Below are positions 1 through 8,152 of a stretch of DNA of 64,000 nucleotides, piece by piece. Numbering within the stretch: position 1 is the first letter of the stretch; each line of letters begins with the position of its first letter. Both the position numbers and the translations under genes were made by a program. The notes beneath the pieces are model-generated. The model ran no database searches and was not told where the DNA came from. It saw only the letters and a program-made list of their open reading frames with translations. This DNA comes from Methylobacterium amylolyticum (GTDB lineage Bacteria; Pseudomonadota; Alphaproteobacteria; Rhizobiales; Beijerinckiaceae). The stretch covers positions 22,855 to 86,854 of the forward strand of contig NZ_JAUYZI010000028.1 in NCBI RefSeq assembly GCF_030700245.1, written 5' to 3'.

Positions 1-588
1 ATCGGCGGCCCGGTCGGCTCCGGCAAGACGGCGCTGATGGAGCAGCTCTGCAAGCGGTTCCGCGACCGCTACGAGATCTGCGCCATCACCAACGACATCT
101 ACACGAAGGAGGACGCGCGCATCCTCACCGTGGCCGGCGCCCTGCCGGAGGAGCGCATCCTCGGCGTCGAGACCGGGGGCTGCCCGCACACGGCGATCCG
201 CGAGGACGCCTCGATCAACCTCGCCGCGGTGGCCGAGATGAGCCGGCGATTTCCCCGGCTCGACCTCGTTCTGATCGAATCGGGCGGCGACAACCTCGCC
301 GCGACCTTCTCGCCGGAACTCGCCGACATCACCCTCTACGTGATCGACGTGGCCGGCGGCGAGAAGATCCCGCGCAAGGGCGGCCCCGGCATCACCCGCT
401 CGGACCTGCTGATCGTCAACAAGACCGACCTCGCGCCGCTGGTGGGCGCGGATCTCGCGGTGATGGAATCCGACACCCGGCGGATGCGCGGGCAGCGCCC
501 CTACGTGTTCGCCTCACTGCGCGCGGGCGACGGGGCGGACGCGGTCGCCCGCTTCGTCGAAGAGGCCGGTGGGCTCGGCCGGACCTGA
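1..588 (+). CDS. ureG: Urease accessory GTPase UreG, 5' end cut by window edge
   Basis: UreG is a cytoplasmic SIMIBI-class GTPase that delivers nickel to urease with UreE, UreF and UreH. Frame 1 is open from base 1 and begins inside the P-loop (GGPVGSGKT, bases 4-30), so only the first few residues are missing. Further family motifs follow: the ESGG segment around bases 276-287, and the NKTD guanine-specificity motif at about 418-429. The protein ends in the usual place, soon after the final helix. The rest of the urease cluster should lie upstream of the window. The identification is firm; the true start codon cannot be seen. Confidence 0.95.
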   Translation: MGGPVGSGKTALMEQLCKRFRDRYEICAITNDIYTKEDARILTVAGALPEERILGVETGGCPHTAIREDASINLAAVAEMSRRFPRLDLVLIESGGDNLAATFSPELADITLYVIDVAGGEKIPRKGGPGITRSDLLIVNKTDLAPLVGADLAVMESDTRRMRGQRPYVFASLRAGDGADAVARFVEEAGGLGRT

Positions 589-690
589 CCGTCTCCGCGC
601 CGGTTGGAGCCGTTCCCGATCGCGGTGCACCCGGTCCACGACAGTTCGGAGTTTGCGTCGGCGTTTGCGTCGGCCGATCCCGCCAACCCC

Positions 691-802
691 CTCATCCTGA
701 GGTGCCGGTGCGAAGCGGAGGCCTCGAAGGAGACCTCCCGCCGGCCGCGCGATCCCTGGAGGTCTCCTTCGAGGCCCGCTCTCGCGGGCACCTCAGGATG
801 AG
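691..802. repeat. Long palindromic intergenic repeat
   Basis: The outer arms are 691-706 (CTCATCCTGAGGTGCC) and 787-802, perfect reverse complements. Inner arms are 721-738 and 758-775, also perfect over 18 bases. The whole can fold into one hairpin of about 112 bases. The CATCCTGAGGTGCC ends resemble dispersed intergenic palindromes common in alphaproteobacterial genomes (recalled, not searched). It lies just downstream of ureG and might end its transcript, but it has no T-run. Confidence 0.8.
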
Positions 803-911
803 GATCAGGGTCGGAAACACCCCTCGGTTCGCCGCGCCGTGTACTCTGCGCGTGGCAATCATGCACGGCTCTGATACGGCTTCCGGCTGAAGGGTTCGGG
901 ATCGACGCTCT

Positions 912-1005
912 CCGTCTTTGCGAGCGGAGCGAAGCAATCCAGGGGCGCCACCGTCTCAAACCGCGCGCTGCCCTGGGTCGCTTCGCCTACGGCTCGCGAT
1001 GACGG
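912..1005. repeat. Palindromic repeat, GCGAGCGGAGCGAAGC family, copy 1
   Basis: Left arm (about 913-944) reads TTTGCGAGCGGAGCGAAGCA then ATCCAGGG. The right arm (971-1004) is its imperfect reverse complement, ending GGCTCGCGATGACG. Related inverted copies lie at 10033-10123 and 63598-63687, so this is a dispersed family. All three are intergenic. Confidence 0.75.
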
Positions 1006-1059
1006 CGTGGGCCCGGATCACCGAGCGGTTCACCCGGAAACGGTATGAGCCTTCGATTC

Positions 1060-1108
1060 GACGCGCTTTCTCGCGCCGATCCGGTATCAGCCTCGGCGGA
1101 GAGCGCTC
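1060..1108. repeat. 49-bp dispersed repeat, copy 1
   Basis: A 49-base block starting GACGCGCTTTCTCGCG and ending GAGAGCGCTC. It aligns without gaps to 50432-50480 and 62945-62993, with most positions shared. Its end touches the stop codon of the reverse-strand gene at 1108. Confidence 0.75.
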
Positions 1109-1344
1109 TAATGTTCGGCGGAGGCCGAGCGCGCGCGGGTGCTGCGCGCGGTACCCATCAGCGCGTCGAGGCGGCTCATGCGGTTCGCGAAGCGATCCAT
1201 CGCGGCCGCGCGGGCCTTGACCGCCGGGTTGACCGGGGCGGGCGCGGCGACGCGGGCGGTGTGGCGCGCGGGGCGGGCCTCGGCCGGCCGAAGCGGGACC
1301 ACGAGCGCGGCGGCCAGCGCGAGAAGGGTCAGGACGCGGGTCAT
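1108..1344 (-). CDS. Small secreted hypothetical protein
   Basis: I do not recognise a family. The 78-residue protein has a short basic start, a hydrophobic segment (residues 4-16) and an A-E-A site near residue 22, which fits a Sec signal peptide. The mature part is short, Ala/Arg-rich and basic. The start at 1344 is chosen because the signal peptide begins there and a GGGGA run lies about 10 bases upstream; an in-frame ATG further upstream would add a disordered Arg/Pro-rich leader. The gene stands alone. A repeat copy abuts its stop codon. It could be a chance frame in GC-rich DNA, but the clean signal peptide argues for a real gene. Confidence 0.5.
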   Translation of the reverse strand: MTRVLTLLALAAALVVPLRPAEARPARHTARVAAPAPVNPAVKARAAAMDRFANRMSRLDALMGTARSTRARSASAEH

Positions 1345-1524
1345 GGCGGGCAATCCCCGAGGGGCCCGCATTCTGCGCGCGGGCGGATCGAGGGAGCTTA
1401 AGCGCGGCAGTCGCGGATTCGTGTGCGCCAGCGCACGGCCCGGCGCCCGCACCGGGATGAACCGGGGGGCGGCCCCGGCGTTCAGGCAGATCGGGCCCGC
1501 GGGGTCCGCCCGGAACCGCGCCCG

Positions 1525-1728
1525 ATGCAGTCGATCCGGTGGCTCGCCGCCCTGCCGTTCCTCGGGATGCTGGTCGGGCCGTTCTTCCTCAACCGCGTCG
1601 AGCCCTACATCCTCGGCCTGCCGCTGCTGCTGGCGTGGCTGGTGGCCTGCGTGGTCGGCACCGCCGCGGTGATGGCGGTGATCTACGTCGCCGATCCGGA
1701 GAACCGCCGCCCGGAGGATCGGCGATGA
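1525..1728 (+). CDS. DUF3311 small membrane protein, symporter partner
   Basis: A 67-residue protein with two hydrophobic helices (about residues 4-22 and 29-55) and a charged tail rich in Glu and Arg. This matches DUF3311 proteins, which are usually encoded directly before a sodium:solute symporter and are thought to be a small accessory subunit. The stop codon overlaps the start of the symporter gene (ATGA), so the two are translationally coupled. The start at 1525 puts the first helix at the N-terminus; a longer frame upstream looks non-coding. The exact role is not known. Confidence 0.85.
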   Translation: MQSIRWLAALPFLGMLVGPFFLNRVEPYILGLPLLLAWLVACVVGTAAVMAVIYVADPENRRPEDRR

Positions 1729-3182
1729 GCGCCGCCCTCGCCATCGTCGCGGCGGGCTTCGTCCTCGCCCTGGCGCTCGGCCTCTACGCCCGGTCGGGCC
1801 GCGAGATGGGGCTGGAGCAGTGGACGGTCGGGGGCCGCGGCTTCGGCACAGCCTTCGTGTTCCTTCTGATGGCGGGGGAGATCTACACCACCTTCACCTT
1901 CCTCGGCGGGTCCGGCATCGCCTACGGCAAGGGCGGGCCGGCCTACTACATCCTCTGCTACACGACGCTCGCCTACGTCACCTCCTACTGGCTGCTGCCG
2001 CCGGTCTGGGCCTACGCCAAGCGCCACGGCCTCTACACCCAGCCCGATTTCTTCGCGCGCAAGTACGACAGCCCCGCCCTCGGCATGCTGGTGGCGCTGG
2101 TCGGGATCGTCGCGCTGGTCCCCTACATGGTGCTCCAGTTCAAGGGGCTCGGGATCATCGTCTCGACCGCCTCCTACGGGGCGATCTCGCCGGCCGTCGC
2201 GGTCTGGATCGGCGCGGCGGCGGTGACCGCCTACGTCGTGGTGTCGGGGGTGCACGGCTCCGCCTGGACGGCGGTGCTGAAGGACATCAGCATTCTCGGC
2301 GTGGTGGTGTTCCTCGGCCTCTACCTGCCGCTGCACTATTACGGCGGCTACGAGGCGCTGTTCCGGGCGATCGAGACCGAGAGGCCCGGTTTCCTGGCGC
2401 TGCCGGAGCACGGCCAGAGCCCGGTCTGGTTCTCGACGACGGTGCTGCTCACCGCGCTCGGGGCCTTCATGTGGCCCCACACCTTCGCCTCGCTCTACAC
2501 CGCCAAGGATCCGCGCGCCTTCCGGCGCAACGCGGCGATCCTGCCGCTCTACCAGCTCATCAACCTGTTCGTGTTCATGGTCGGCTTCGTCGCGGTGCTC
2601 CAGGTGCCGGGCCTGACCGGGCCGGACGTCGACCTCGCACTGTTCAAGCTGTCGCTCCAGAGCTTCCCGCCGTGGTTCGTCGGGGTGATCGGCGCCACCG
2701 GCGTGCTCACCGCGCTCGTCCCCGGCTCGATGATCCTGATCTCCGGCGCGACCCTGATCGCCAACAACCTCGTCCGGCCGTTACGCCCCAGTCAGGACGA
2801 CGCGGCCACCGCCCGGCTGTGCAAGGCGCTGGTGCCGGTGATCGCGCTGGTCTGCGTCGGCTTCGCGCTGTCGGGGGGCGACACGATCGTGCAGCTCCTG
2901 CTGATGGGCTACAACTTCGTCACCCAGCTCTTCCCCTGCTTCCTGGCGAGCCTGATGCGACGCAACCCGCTCGACCGGCGCGCCGCCGCGGCGGGGATCG
3001 TCGCCGGGATGGCGACGGTGGCCGTCACCAGCCTGTCGGGCCTGAGCCTGTCGAAGCTCGCGTTCCTCGGGCCCCTCCAGGACGTGAACGTCGGCGTCGC
3101 GGCGCTCGCCGTGAACCTGATCGTCACCGCGGCGGTGGCGCGCCTGCCGGCCGCGCAGCCCCGCCCGCGGGCCGCCGGTTAG
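1725..3182 (+). CDS. Sodium:solute symporter family permease
   Basis: A 485-residue inner-membrane protein of the SSS family, which couples Na+ entry to uptake of monocarboxylates, amino acids, sugars or other solutes. About 13 hydrophobic helices are visible. The N-terminal part carries the family's W-T-V-G-G-R-G segment and then the AGEIYTTFTFLGGSG region. The start overlaps the DUF3311 stop, and this pairing is typical of MctP-like monocarboxylate transporters. The substrate cannot be read from sequence, so no symbol is given. A strong inverted repeat begins at its stop codon. Confidence 0.85.
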   Translation: MSAALAIVAAGFVLALALGLYARSGREMGLEQWTVGGRGFGTAFVFLLMAGEIYTTFTFLGGSGIAYGKGGPAYYILCYTTLAYVTSYWLLPPVWAYAKRHGLYTQPDFFARKYDSPALGMLVALVGIVALVPYMVLQFKGLGIIVSTASYGAISPAVAVWIGAAAVTAYVVVSGVHGSAWTAVLKDISILGVVVFLGLYLPLHYYGGYEALFRAIETERPGFLALPEHGQSPVWFSTTVLLTALGAFMWPHTFASLYTAKDPRAFRRNAAILPLYQLINLFVFMVGFVAVLQVPGLTGPDVDLALFKLSLQSFPPWFVGVIGATGVLTALVPGSMILISGATLIANNLVRPLRPSQDDAATARLCKALVPVIALVCVGFALSGGDTIVQLLLMGYNFVTQLFPCFLASLMRRNPLDRRAAAAGIVAGMATVAVTSLSGLSLSKLAFLGPLQDVNVGVAALAVNLIVTAAVARLPAAQPRPRAAG

Positions 3183-3220
3183 CGCATCGTCCTGGATATC
3201 GGATCCAGCACGATGCGCTA
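3180..3220. repeat. Inverted repeat at symporter stop, possible terminator
   Basis: Arms 3180-3197 and 3203-3220 pair over 18 bases with one mismatch (outer ten bases TAGCGCATCG) around a 5-base loop. It lies between convergent genes and includes the symporter TAG stop. No T-run follows on either strand, so it may be a dispersed palindrome acting as a processing or stability hairpin. Confidence 0.65.
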
Positions 3221-3234
3221 ACCCTATGACTTTA

Positions 3235-3278
3235 CATCATCTTTTCCGAAAGCCGGTGACCACCTTTCGGGACGATGC
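3235..3278. repeat. Rhizobiales-type intergenic hairpin
   Basis: CCGAAAG at 3246-3252 pairs with CTTTCGG at 3264-3270, flanked by ATCATCTTTT on one side and GACGATGC on the other. This resembles the abundant intergenic repeat of Rhizobiales with TTTTCCGAAA and TTTCGGGA arms (recalled, not searched). Confidence 0.65.
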
Positions 3279-3289
3279 TCCTGGCCCGT

Positions 3290-4066
3290 TCAGCCGGTCC
3301 CGCCGCGGCGCGCGGTGAGCCACGAGGCGGCCAGCACCGCGACGCCTACGAGGGCGATCAGGAGCGTCGAGGCGGCGTTGATCTCCGGGTTCACCCCGAG
3401 CCGCACCCGGCTGTAGAGCCGCATCGGCAGGGTCGTCGATCCCGGGCCGGAGACGAAGCTCGCGATCACGAGATCGTCGAGGGACAGGGCGAAGGCCAGC
3501 AGCGCCCCGGCGACCACCGCGGGGGCGAGCAGCGGCAGCGTGACCGTCAGGAGGACGCGCAGCGGCCCGGCGCCGAGGTCGGCGGCGGCCTCCTCCAGCG
3601 TCGGGTCGAGGCCGCGCAGCCGCGCTGCGACCACCACCGCGACGAAGCCGGTGCAGAAGGTGGCGTGGGCGACGACGAGGGTGGCCAGCCCGCGGTCGAA
3701 GCCGATCCCGATGAACATCAGGAGCAGCGACAGGCCGATCATCACCTCCGGCATCACCATCGGGCCGTAGACGAGGCCGGTGAACAGGAAGCGGCCGCGG
3801 AAGCGCCCGTGCCGCTCCAGCGCCAGCGCGGCCAGCGTGCCGAGCACCGTCGCGATCAGGCTCGACAGCACGGCGACGCGGAACGACACCCAGGTCGCGG
3901 CGATCAGCGGCTCGTCGGCGAACAGCACGCCGTACCAGCGGGTCGAGAACCCGCCCCAGACGGTGACGAGGCTCGACGCGTTGAACGAGTAGGCGACGAG
4001 CACCAGGATCGGCGCGTAGAGGAAGGCGAGGCCCAGGACCAGGGCGGCGCGCGTCACCGGGGTCAC
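3290..4066 (-). CDS. potI: Polyamine-type ABC transporter permease PotI/PotC-like
   Basis: A 258-residue inner-membrane permease with six hydrophobic helices. The EAA loop (LEEAAADLGAGPLRVLLTVT) contacts the ATPase. The YSFNAS segment after the first helix and the SLDDLVIASF segment near the end are typical of the PotC/PotI group of putrescine/spermidine importers. The GTG start at 4066 overlaps the potH stop (GTGA), so the two permeases are coupled. It is the last gene of the crp-like-potG-potH-potI operon. Related transporters can carry other cationic solutes, so the substrate is inferred only from family. Confidence 0.88.
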   Translation of the reverse strand: MTPVTRAALVLGLAFLYAPILVLVAYSFNASSLVTVWGGFSTRWYGVLFADEPLIAATWVSFRVAVLSSLIATVLGTLAALALERHGRFRGRFLFTGLVYGPMVMPEVMIGLSLLLMFIGIGFDRGLATLVVAHATFCTGFVAVVVAARLRGLDPTLEEAAADLGAGPLRVLLTVTLPLLAPAVVAGALLAFALSLDDLVIASFVSGPGSTTLPMRLYSRVRLGVNPEINAASTLLIALVGVAVLAASWLTARRGGTG

Positions 4067-4974
4067 GGCCGCTCCCCCTCCCCGCGCAGCCCGTCGCGCA
4101 GCAGCACGACCGGCCCGAGCACGATCAGCAGGATCAGCACCGCCACCGCCGAGGCGAGCGGCCAGTCGCGGTTGGAGAAGAACTCGCTCCACAGCACCCG
4201 GCCGAGCATCAGCGTCTCCGAGCCGCCGAGCAGGTCGGGGATGATGAACTCGCCGACCATCGGGATGAAGCACAGGCCGGCCCCGGCCACGATGCCGGGC
4301 AGGGCGAGCGGCAGGGTCACGCTCCAGAACACCCGGGTCGGGCCGGCGCCCAGGTCGGCCGCCGCCTCGCGCAGGGCCGGGTCGAGGCGGTTCATCACCG
4401 CGTAGACCGGCAGCACCATGAACGGCAGGTAGGCGTAGACGAGGCCGATCATCACCGCGGCGTCGGTGTTGAGGATCGCGAGCGGGCGGGCGATCAGGCC
4501 GAGTTTGAGCAGGACGAGGTTGAGCAGACCCTCCTGCTTCAGGATCGCGATCCAGGCGTAGACCCGGATCAGGAAGCTCGTCCAGAACGGCACGACGATC
4601 AGGGCGACCAGGAACGGCTGGCGGCGGGCGGGGGCGCGGGCGAGCGCGTAGGCGAGCGGCACGCCGAGGGCAGCGAGCAGCGCGGTCGCCCCGCCCGCGT
4701 AGGCGAGCGAGCCGAACAGCGCGTCGCGGTAGAGCGGGTCCCGGGCGAGGGTCAGGTAATTGTCGAGGTTCAGCGCCTCCAGGAAGGTCGACCACCCCTC
4801 CAGGCCCCCCTGCCAGTCGAGCAGAGGCAGGTAGGGCGGGATCGCGGTCGCCGGCTCGGACAGGCTGATCTTCAGGGTGATGACGACCGGCAGCAGGAAG
4901 AAGGCCGCCAGCCACAGGAATGGCGGCAGGCGCACCAGCCGGGCGAACAGGCGCTGGGGGGCATCGCGGTTCAT
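4063..4974 (-). CDS. potH: Polyamine-type ABC transporter permease PotH/PotB-like
   Basis: A 303-residue permease and likely heterodimer partner of PotI. It has six helices, with a long first periplasmic loop (residues ~35-75) typical of PotB/PotH. The EAA loop reads LREAAADLGAGPTRVFW. The later segment FIPMVGEFIIPDLLGG is highly characteristic of PotB/PotH proteins. The ATG at 4974 lies just after the hydrophilic start of helix 1; an upstream extension would run through the intergenic palindrome and is rejected. A palindromic repeat separates it from potG. Confidence 0.88.
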   Translation of the reverse strand: MNRDAPQRLFARLVRLPPFLWLAAFFLLPVVITLKISLSEPATAIPPYLPLLDWQGGLEGWSTFLEALNLDNYLTLARDPLYRDALFGSLAYAGGATALLAALGVPLAYALARAPARRQPFLVALIVVPFWTSFLIRVYAWIAILKQEGLLNLVLLKLGLIARPLAILNTDAAVMIGLVYAYLPFMVLPVYAVMNRLDPALREAAADLGAGPTRVFWSVTLPLALPGIVAGAGLCFIPMVGEFIIPDLLGGSETLMLGRVLWSEFFSNRDWPLASAVAVLILLIVLGPVVLLRDGLRGEGERP

Positions 4975-4983
4975 GGCACGCGC

Positions 4984-5160
4984 GAACCTCCCCTCCCCCC
5001 TGTGCGGGGGAGGGTACCCTGCGCAGCAGGGGGGGGAGAGGGGAGCCCGGGGTCCGGCACGATCCCCGCGTCTCAGGCCGCGCGCTTCGTCCTGCATCGT
5101 CGCTCCCCTCTCCCGACCCCCTTCGGGGGCCACCCTCCCCCGCAGAGGGGGGAGGGAGAT
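4984..5160. repeat. Long G/C palindrome inside the pot operon
   Basis: A left block of C-runs, a CTGTGCGGGGGAGGG segment and GGGGAGAGGGGAGC pairs with a right block that starts GCTCCCCTCTCCCGACCCC and ends CAGAGGGGGGAGGG. Copies of a related type lie at 47402-47514, 56536-56706 and 59388-59501. It fills the gap between potG and potH, so it would be transcribed in the operon mRNA. Confidence 0.75.
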
Positions 5161-5182
5161 GCGGCGCTCGTCGCGACAACCC

Positions 5183-6241
5183 TCATGCCGGCAGGATCAC
5201 GGCGGCGTCGGGGGCGAAACCGGCGCGGGTCTCGGCGCCGACGGGCTGCGCGCCCCCCTCCCCCGGAGGCCCGCTGGCGCGCAGGGGCGTCCCGTCGGGC
5301 AGGCGGAGGAGGCGGCGCACCCGGTCGCCGAGGAAGGTCGCGTCGGCGACCGTCACGGGAAGCCCTTCGGCCCCGAGGGCGAGGCTCTCCGGGCGGACCG
5401 CCACCACGACCTCGGCCCCCTCGGCGAGCGGGTCCGCCGGCCCGGCGGCGCGGACGGGCCCGTGGGCGGTGGCGACGACCCGGGTGCCGTCGGCTTCCGC
5501 GGGCCCGAGGCGGCCGGGGATCAGGTTCACGTCGCCGAGCAGCCCCGCGACGAAGCGGCTGGCGGGGCGCCGGTAGAGGTCGGCGGGGGCGCCGACCTGG
5601 ACGAGCCGGCCGCGATCCATGACGCCGATCCGGTCGGCGAGCATCATCGCCTCCTCGGGGTCGTGGGTGACGACGACGAAGCTGGTGCCGAGCCGGCGCT
5701 GCACCGCGCGCAGCTCGCCCTGCGTCTCCTCGCGCAGGCCCCGGTCGAGGGCGCCGAGCGGTTCGTCGAGGAGCAGCAGCCGCGGCTCGCGGGCGAGCGC
5801 CCGGGCGAGCGCCACCCGCTGGCGCTGGCCGCCCGACAGGGTGTCGGGCCGCCGCGCGTCGAACCCGTCGAGGCGCACGAGGCGCAGGAGCTCCGCGACC
5901 CGCGCCGCGGCGGCCCCGCGGCCGAGCCCCTTCAGGCCGTAGCCGACATTGGCCGCCACGCTCATGTGCGGGAACAGCGCGTAGGACTGGAACATCATGT
6001 TCACCGGCCGGCGGTGCGGCGGCAGGCCGGTGATGTCCGCCTCGCCGAGGACGACCCGGCCGGATGTCGGCGCCTCGAAGCCGGCGATCATCCGCAGCAG
6101 GGTGCTCTTGCCGCAGCCCGAGGGACCGAGCAGGCAGAAGAACTCCCCCGGTTCGAGGGCGAGGTCGACGGCGTCCACGGCCGCGTGCGCGCCGAAGCGC
6201 TTGGTCAGCGCTTCGAGCCGCAGCCGGGTCTCGGCGGCCAA
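5183..6241 (-). CDS. potG: Polyamine-type ABC transporter ATPase PotG/PotA-like
   Basis: A 352-residue ATP-binding subunit. Visible motifs are Walker A (GPSGCGKST, about residues 39-47), the Q-loop in MMFQSYALFPHM, the signature LSGGQRQRV, Walker B LLLLDEP, the D-loop GALD and the H-loop VVTHD. A TOBE-type domain follows from about residue 235 to the end. The start is a TTG at 6241, four bases after the stop of the Crp-like gene and with a TGAGG ribosome site six bases before it. No ATG lies before the Walker A. The gene for the periplasmic binding protein (PotF/PotD) is not next to this operon. Confidence 0.9.
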   Translation of the reverse strand: MAAETRLRLEALTKRFGAHAAVDAVDLALEPGEFFCLLGPSGCGKSTLLRMIAGFEAPTSGRVVLGEADITGLPPHRRPVNMMFQSYALFPHMSVAANVGYGLKGLGRGAAAARVAELLRLVRLDGFDARRPDTLSGGQRQRVALARALAREPRLLLLDEPLGALDRGLREETQGELRAVQRRLGTSFVVVTHDPEEAMMLADRIGVMDRGRLVQVGAPADLYRRPASRFVAGLLGDVNLIPGRLGPAEADGTRVVATAHGPVRAAGPADPLAEGAEVVVAVRPESLALGAEGLPVTVADATFLGDRVRRLLRLPDGTPLRASGPPGEGGAQPVGAETRAGFAPDAAVILPA

Positions 6242-6245
6242 GGCC

Positions 6246-6932
6246 TCAGGAATCCTCGCGCAGGGCCTCGGCCACCCGCGCCTCGAGCAGGTCGGGCCGG
6301 CGCAGCACCAGGGCGCCGCGGGTGCGGTCCACCAGCCCCTCGGAGGCCATCGTGGTGAACTCGCGCGTCACCTGCTCCCGGCGGCAGCCGATGCGGGCGG
6401 CGAGCACGTGGTGATAGGGCGGCGGCGTCACCACCCGCTCGCCCGACGTGCCCGCGCGCGGCACCGACAGGCGCAGCAGCTCGGCGTAGAGCCGGTGGCG
6501 CAGGTCGAGCAGCGCGTGCTCCATCAGCCGCGTGTTCAGCTCGCGCACCCGCTTGGCCAGCAGCCGCATCAGCCGGTCGGCGATCGGCTCGGAGGCGAAC
6601 ACGATCTGCCGGAACACGGTGGCCGGGACCACGCAGACCTCGCCGCGGGTGAGCGCGGTGACGTTGGCCGAGCGGCCGATCCCGTCGATCGCCGCGAGTT
6701 CCCCGAAGAAGGCGCCGCCGCGCATCTCGCCGAGGATCACCTCCTTGCCGGACTGGGTCCGGTTGAGGATCCGCACCTCGCCGGTGGCGATGAAGTACAC
6801 GTCGGTCGAGATGTCGTCGAAGTCGACGAGCGTCTCGTTCTCGTCGAAGCGGCGCCAGTGGCAGCGCGTCTCGAACGGGGCGAGCTCGATGCCCGGATCC
6901 TTGAAGAAGGGTATGGTCCCCAGCCGCGCCAT
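6246..6932 (-). CDS. Crp/Fnr-family transcription regulator
   Basis: A 228-residue regulator. The N-terminal cyclic-nucleotide-type beta roll (about residues 15-125) contains the GEMRGGAFFGELAAIDG segment, close to the phosphate-binding cassette of cAMP-binding domains. A long dimer helix follows, then a C-terminal winged helix (about 145-220) with recognition helix around GCRREQVTREFTTM. No N-terminal cysteine cluster is present, so it is not an oxygen-sensing Fnr. The gene is the first of an operon, with potG four bases downstream. Whether it controls the transporter is not shown by the sequence. It diverges from the lpxC-like gene across a 236-bp gap. Confidence 0.9.
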   Translation of the reverse strand: MARLGTIPFFKDPGIELAPFETRCHWRRFDENETLVDFDDISTDVYFIATGEVRILNRTQSGKEVILGEMRGGAFFGELAAIDGIGRSANVTALTRGEVCVVPATVFRQIVFASEPIADRLMRLLAKRVRELNTRLMEHALLDLRHRLYAELLRLSVPRAGTSGERVVTPPPYHHVLAARIGCRREQVTREFTTMASEGLVDRTRGALVLRRPDLLEARVAEALREDS

Positions 6933-7168
6933 CGCCGATACCCCTCACGCCCGCCCCGCCCGAACGGGTGCCCACCGGCAACACTGGGGAGGGAACAGCC
7001 GGCGCCGGTGGACCGCGCGGCGCCATGGGCCGCGCGGCCTTCCGGCTCGGCTTCGCGGATCGTGACCGGCCCGTCCCCCACGGTCAAGGCGCAGCCGCTG
7101 ACCGTGAGTTGATTGGCGTGGATGGGCGCGCGCGGATACCTGTTTTAGCGTTGCTTTGTCCCATCCCG

Positions 7169-8077
7169 ATGCACCCGACCGTCGCAGTTCCCGCCGAGAT
7201 CTCACCGCCGATCGGGTCCCGCCGTTCGCAAGCCACGCTGGCCGCCGCCTTCGCCCGGGCGGGCCGCGGCCTGCACACCGGCGGGCGGGCGCACGTGCGC
7301 GTCTCGCCCGCGCCGGCCGATCACGGGATCGTCTTCCGCCGCCGGCTGGAGGACGGCCGGGTCGCCGACGTGCCGGGCCTGTGGCGCTACCGGGAATCGC
7401 AGCCGCTCTGCACGGCCCTGCGCCGGGACGGCGTCCTCGTGCGCACGGTGGAGCACCTGATGGCCTCGCTGCGCGCGCTCGCCATCGACAACGCCCTCGT
7501 CGAGATCGACGCCGAGGAGCTGCCGATCTTCGACGGCAGCGCCACGCCCTGGTGCGCGGCGATCCTCGCGGCCGGCCGCGTCGAGCAGGCGGCCGCCTGC
7601 CGGACCCTGCGCGTCACCCGGACCGTCGCCGTGTGCGACGGGCGCCGGACCCTGCGGATCGAGCCCGGCCCGGGGCTGCACGTGGCGGGGCACGTCGAGC
7701 TGTCGTATTTCGGGCGGATCGACTGGGCGGGCGCGATCACGCCCGAGAGCTTCGTGGGCGAGATCGCGCCCGCCCGCAGCTTCGGCCGCTTCTTCCGGGC
7801 GATGGCGGGACGCGTCTACGGCTTCGCCGCCCGCAAGCCGTTCCTCCAGGGCTGCTCCCCGCACTCGGCGGCGCTGCTGGTGCGCGGCCACGTGATCGGC
7901 GGCCTGCGGGTGCCGGGCGAGCCGGTGCGCCACCGCATCCTCGACGTGATCGGCGACCTCGCCCTCGTCGGCCACCCGGTCGAGGGCCGGATCACCGCCG
8001 CCCATACCGGCCACGAGCTGAACCACGCGCTGGTCGCCGCGCTGATGGCGGATCCCGCCGCCTGGGAGCTGGCCTGA
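7169..8077 (+). CDS. LpxC-like UDP-3-O-acyl-N-acetylglucosamine deacetylase
   Basis: A 302-residue protein matching LpxC, the zinc enzyme for the committed step of lipid A synthesis. It keeps V-E-H-L-M (Glu95, His96), the FVGEIAPARSFG segment, R-H-R-I-L-D (His255, Asp259) and the GHELNHA segment (His282). Zinc ligands His96, His255 and Asp259 are therefore present. The position after the second His ligand is Lys in E. coli LpxC (RHKMLD) but Arg256 here. The gene is not beside ftsZ, where the main lpxC usually sits, so it may be a second copy. The ATG at 7169 is chosen because family similarity begins soon after it. Upstream bases look non-coding. Confidence 0.85.
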   Translation: MHPTVAVPAEISPPIGSRRSQATLAAAFARAGRGLHTGGRAHVRVSPAPADHGIVFRRRLEDGRVADVPGLWRYRESQPLCTALRRDGVLVRTVEHLMASLRALAIDNALVEIDAEELPIFDGSATPWCAAILAAGRVEQAAACRTLRVTRTVAVCDGRRTLRIEPGPGLHVAGHVELSYFGRIDWAGAITPESFVGEIAPARSFGRFFRAMAGRVYGFAARKPFLQGCSPHSAALLVRGHVIGGLRVPGEPVRHRILDVIGDLALVGHPVEGRITAAHTGHELNHALVAALMADPAAWELA

Positions 8078-8084
8078 CGGGGCA

Positions 8085-8126
8085 CACCCTCGCCCTCGCA
8101 CCCTTGCCCTCGCACCCTTGCCCTCG
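8085..8126. repeat. Three tandem 14-bp units
   Basis: Units at 8085-8098, 8099-8112 and 8113-8126 share CACCC(T/C)(T/C)GCCCTCG; the last two are identical. The array lies between the lpxC-like gene and the ABC-F gene. No function is evident. Confidence 0.8.
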
Positions 8127-8152
8127 CGCGCCCGCCCCGCCAGAACGCGGCC

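Larger units (their letters stand above)
589..1107. other. Gene-free stretch filled with repeats
   Basis: I see no convincing gene between ureG and the small reverse-strand gene at 1108. The stretch holds a long palindrome (691-802), a second palindrome (912-1005) and a copy of a 49-bp dispersed repeat (1060-1108). A 19-base segment at 606-624 (starting GGAGCCGTTC) recurs exactly at 62893-62911, inside the thioesterase gene. Short open frames here are made of repeat sequence and lack codon structure. Confidence 0.7.

Noticed and set aside
604..1220. Several short frames in the gap after ureG
   Set aside because: They are made of palindromic repeat sequence on both strands and carry no codon structure.
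6933..7168. Possible Fnr/Crp operator near TTGATTGGCGTGGAT
   Set aside because: Only one half matches TTGAT; the second half of the palindrome is missing.
8085..8126. Tandem 14-bp units considered as a CRISPR array
   Set aside because: Units are directly adjacent with no spacers and too short.
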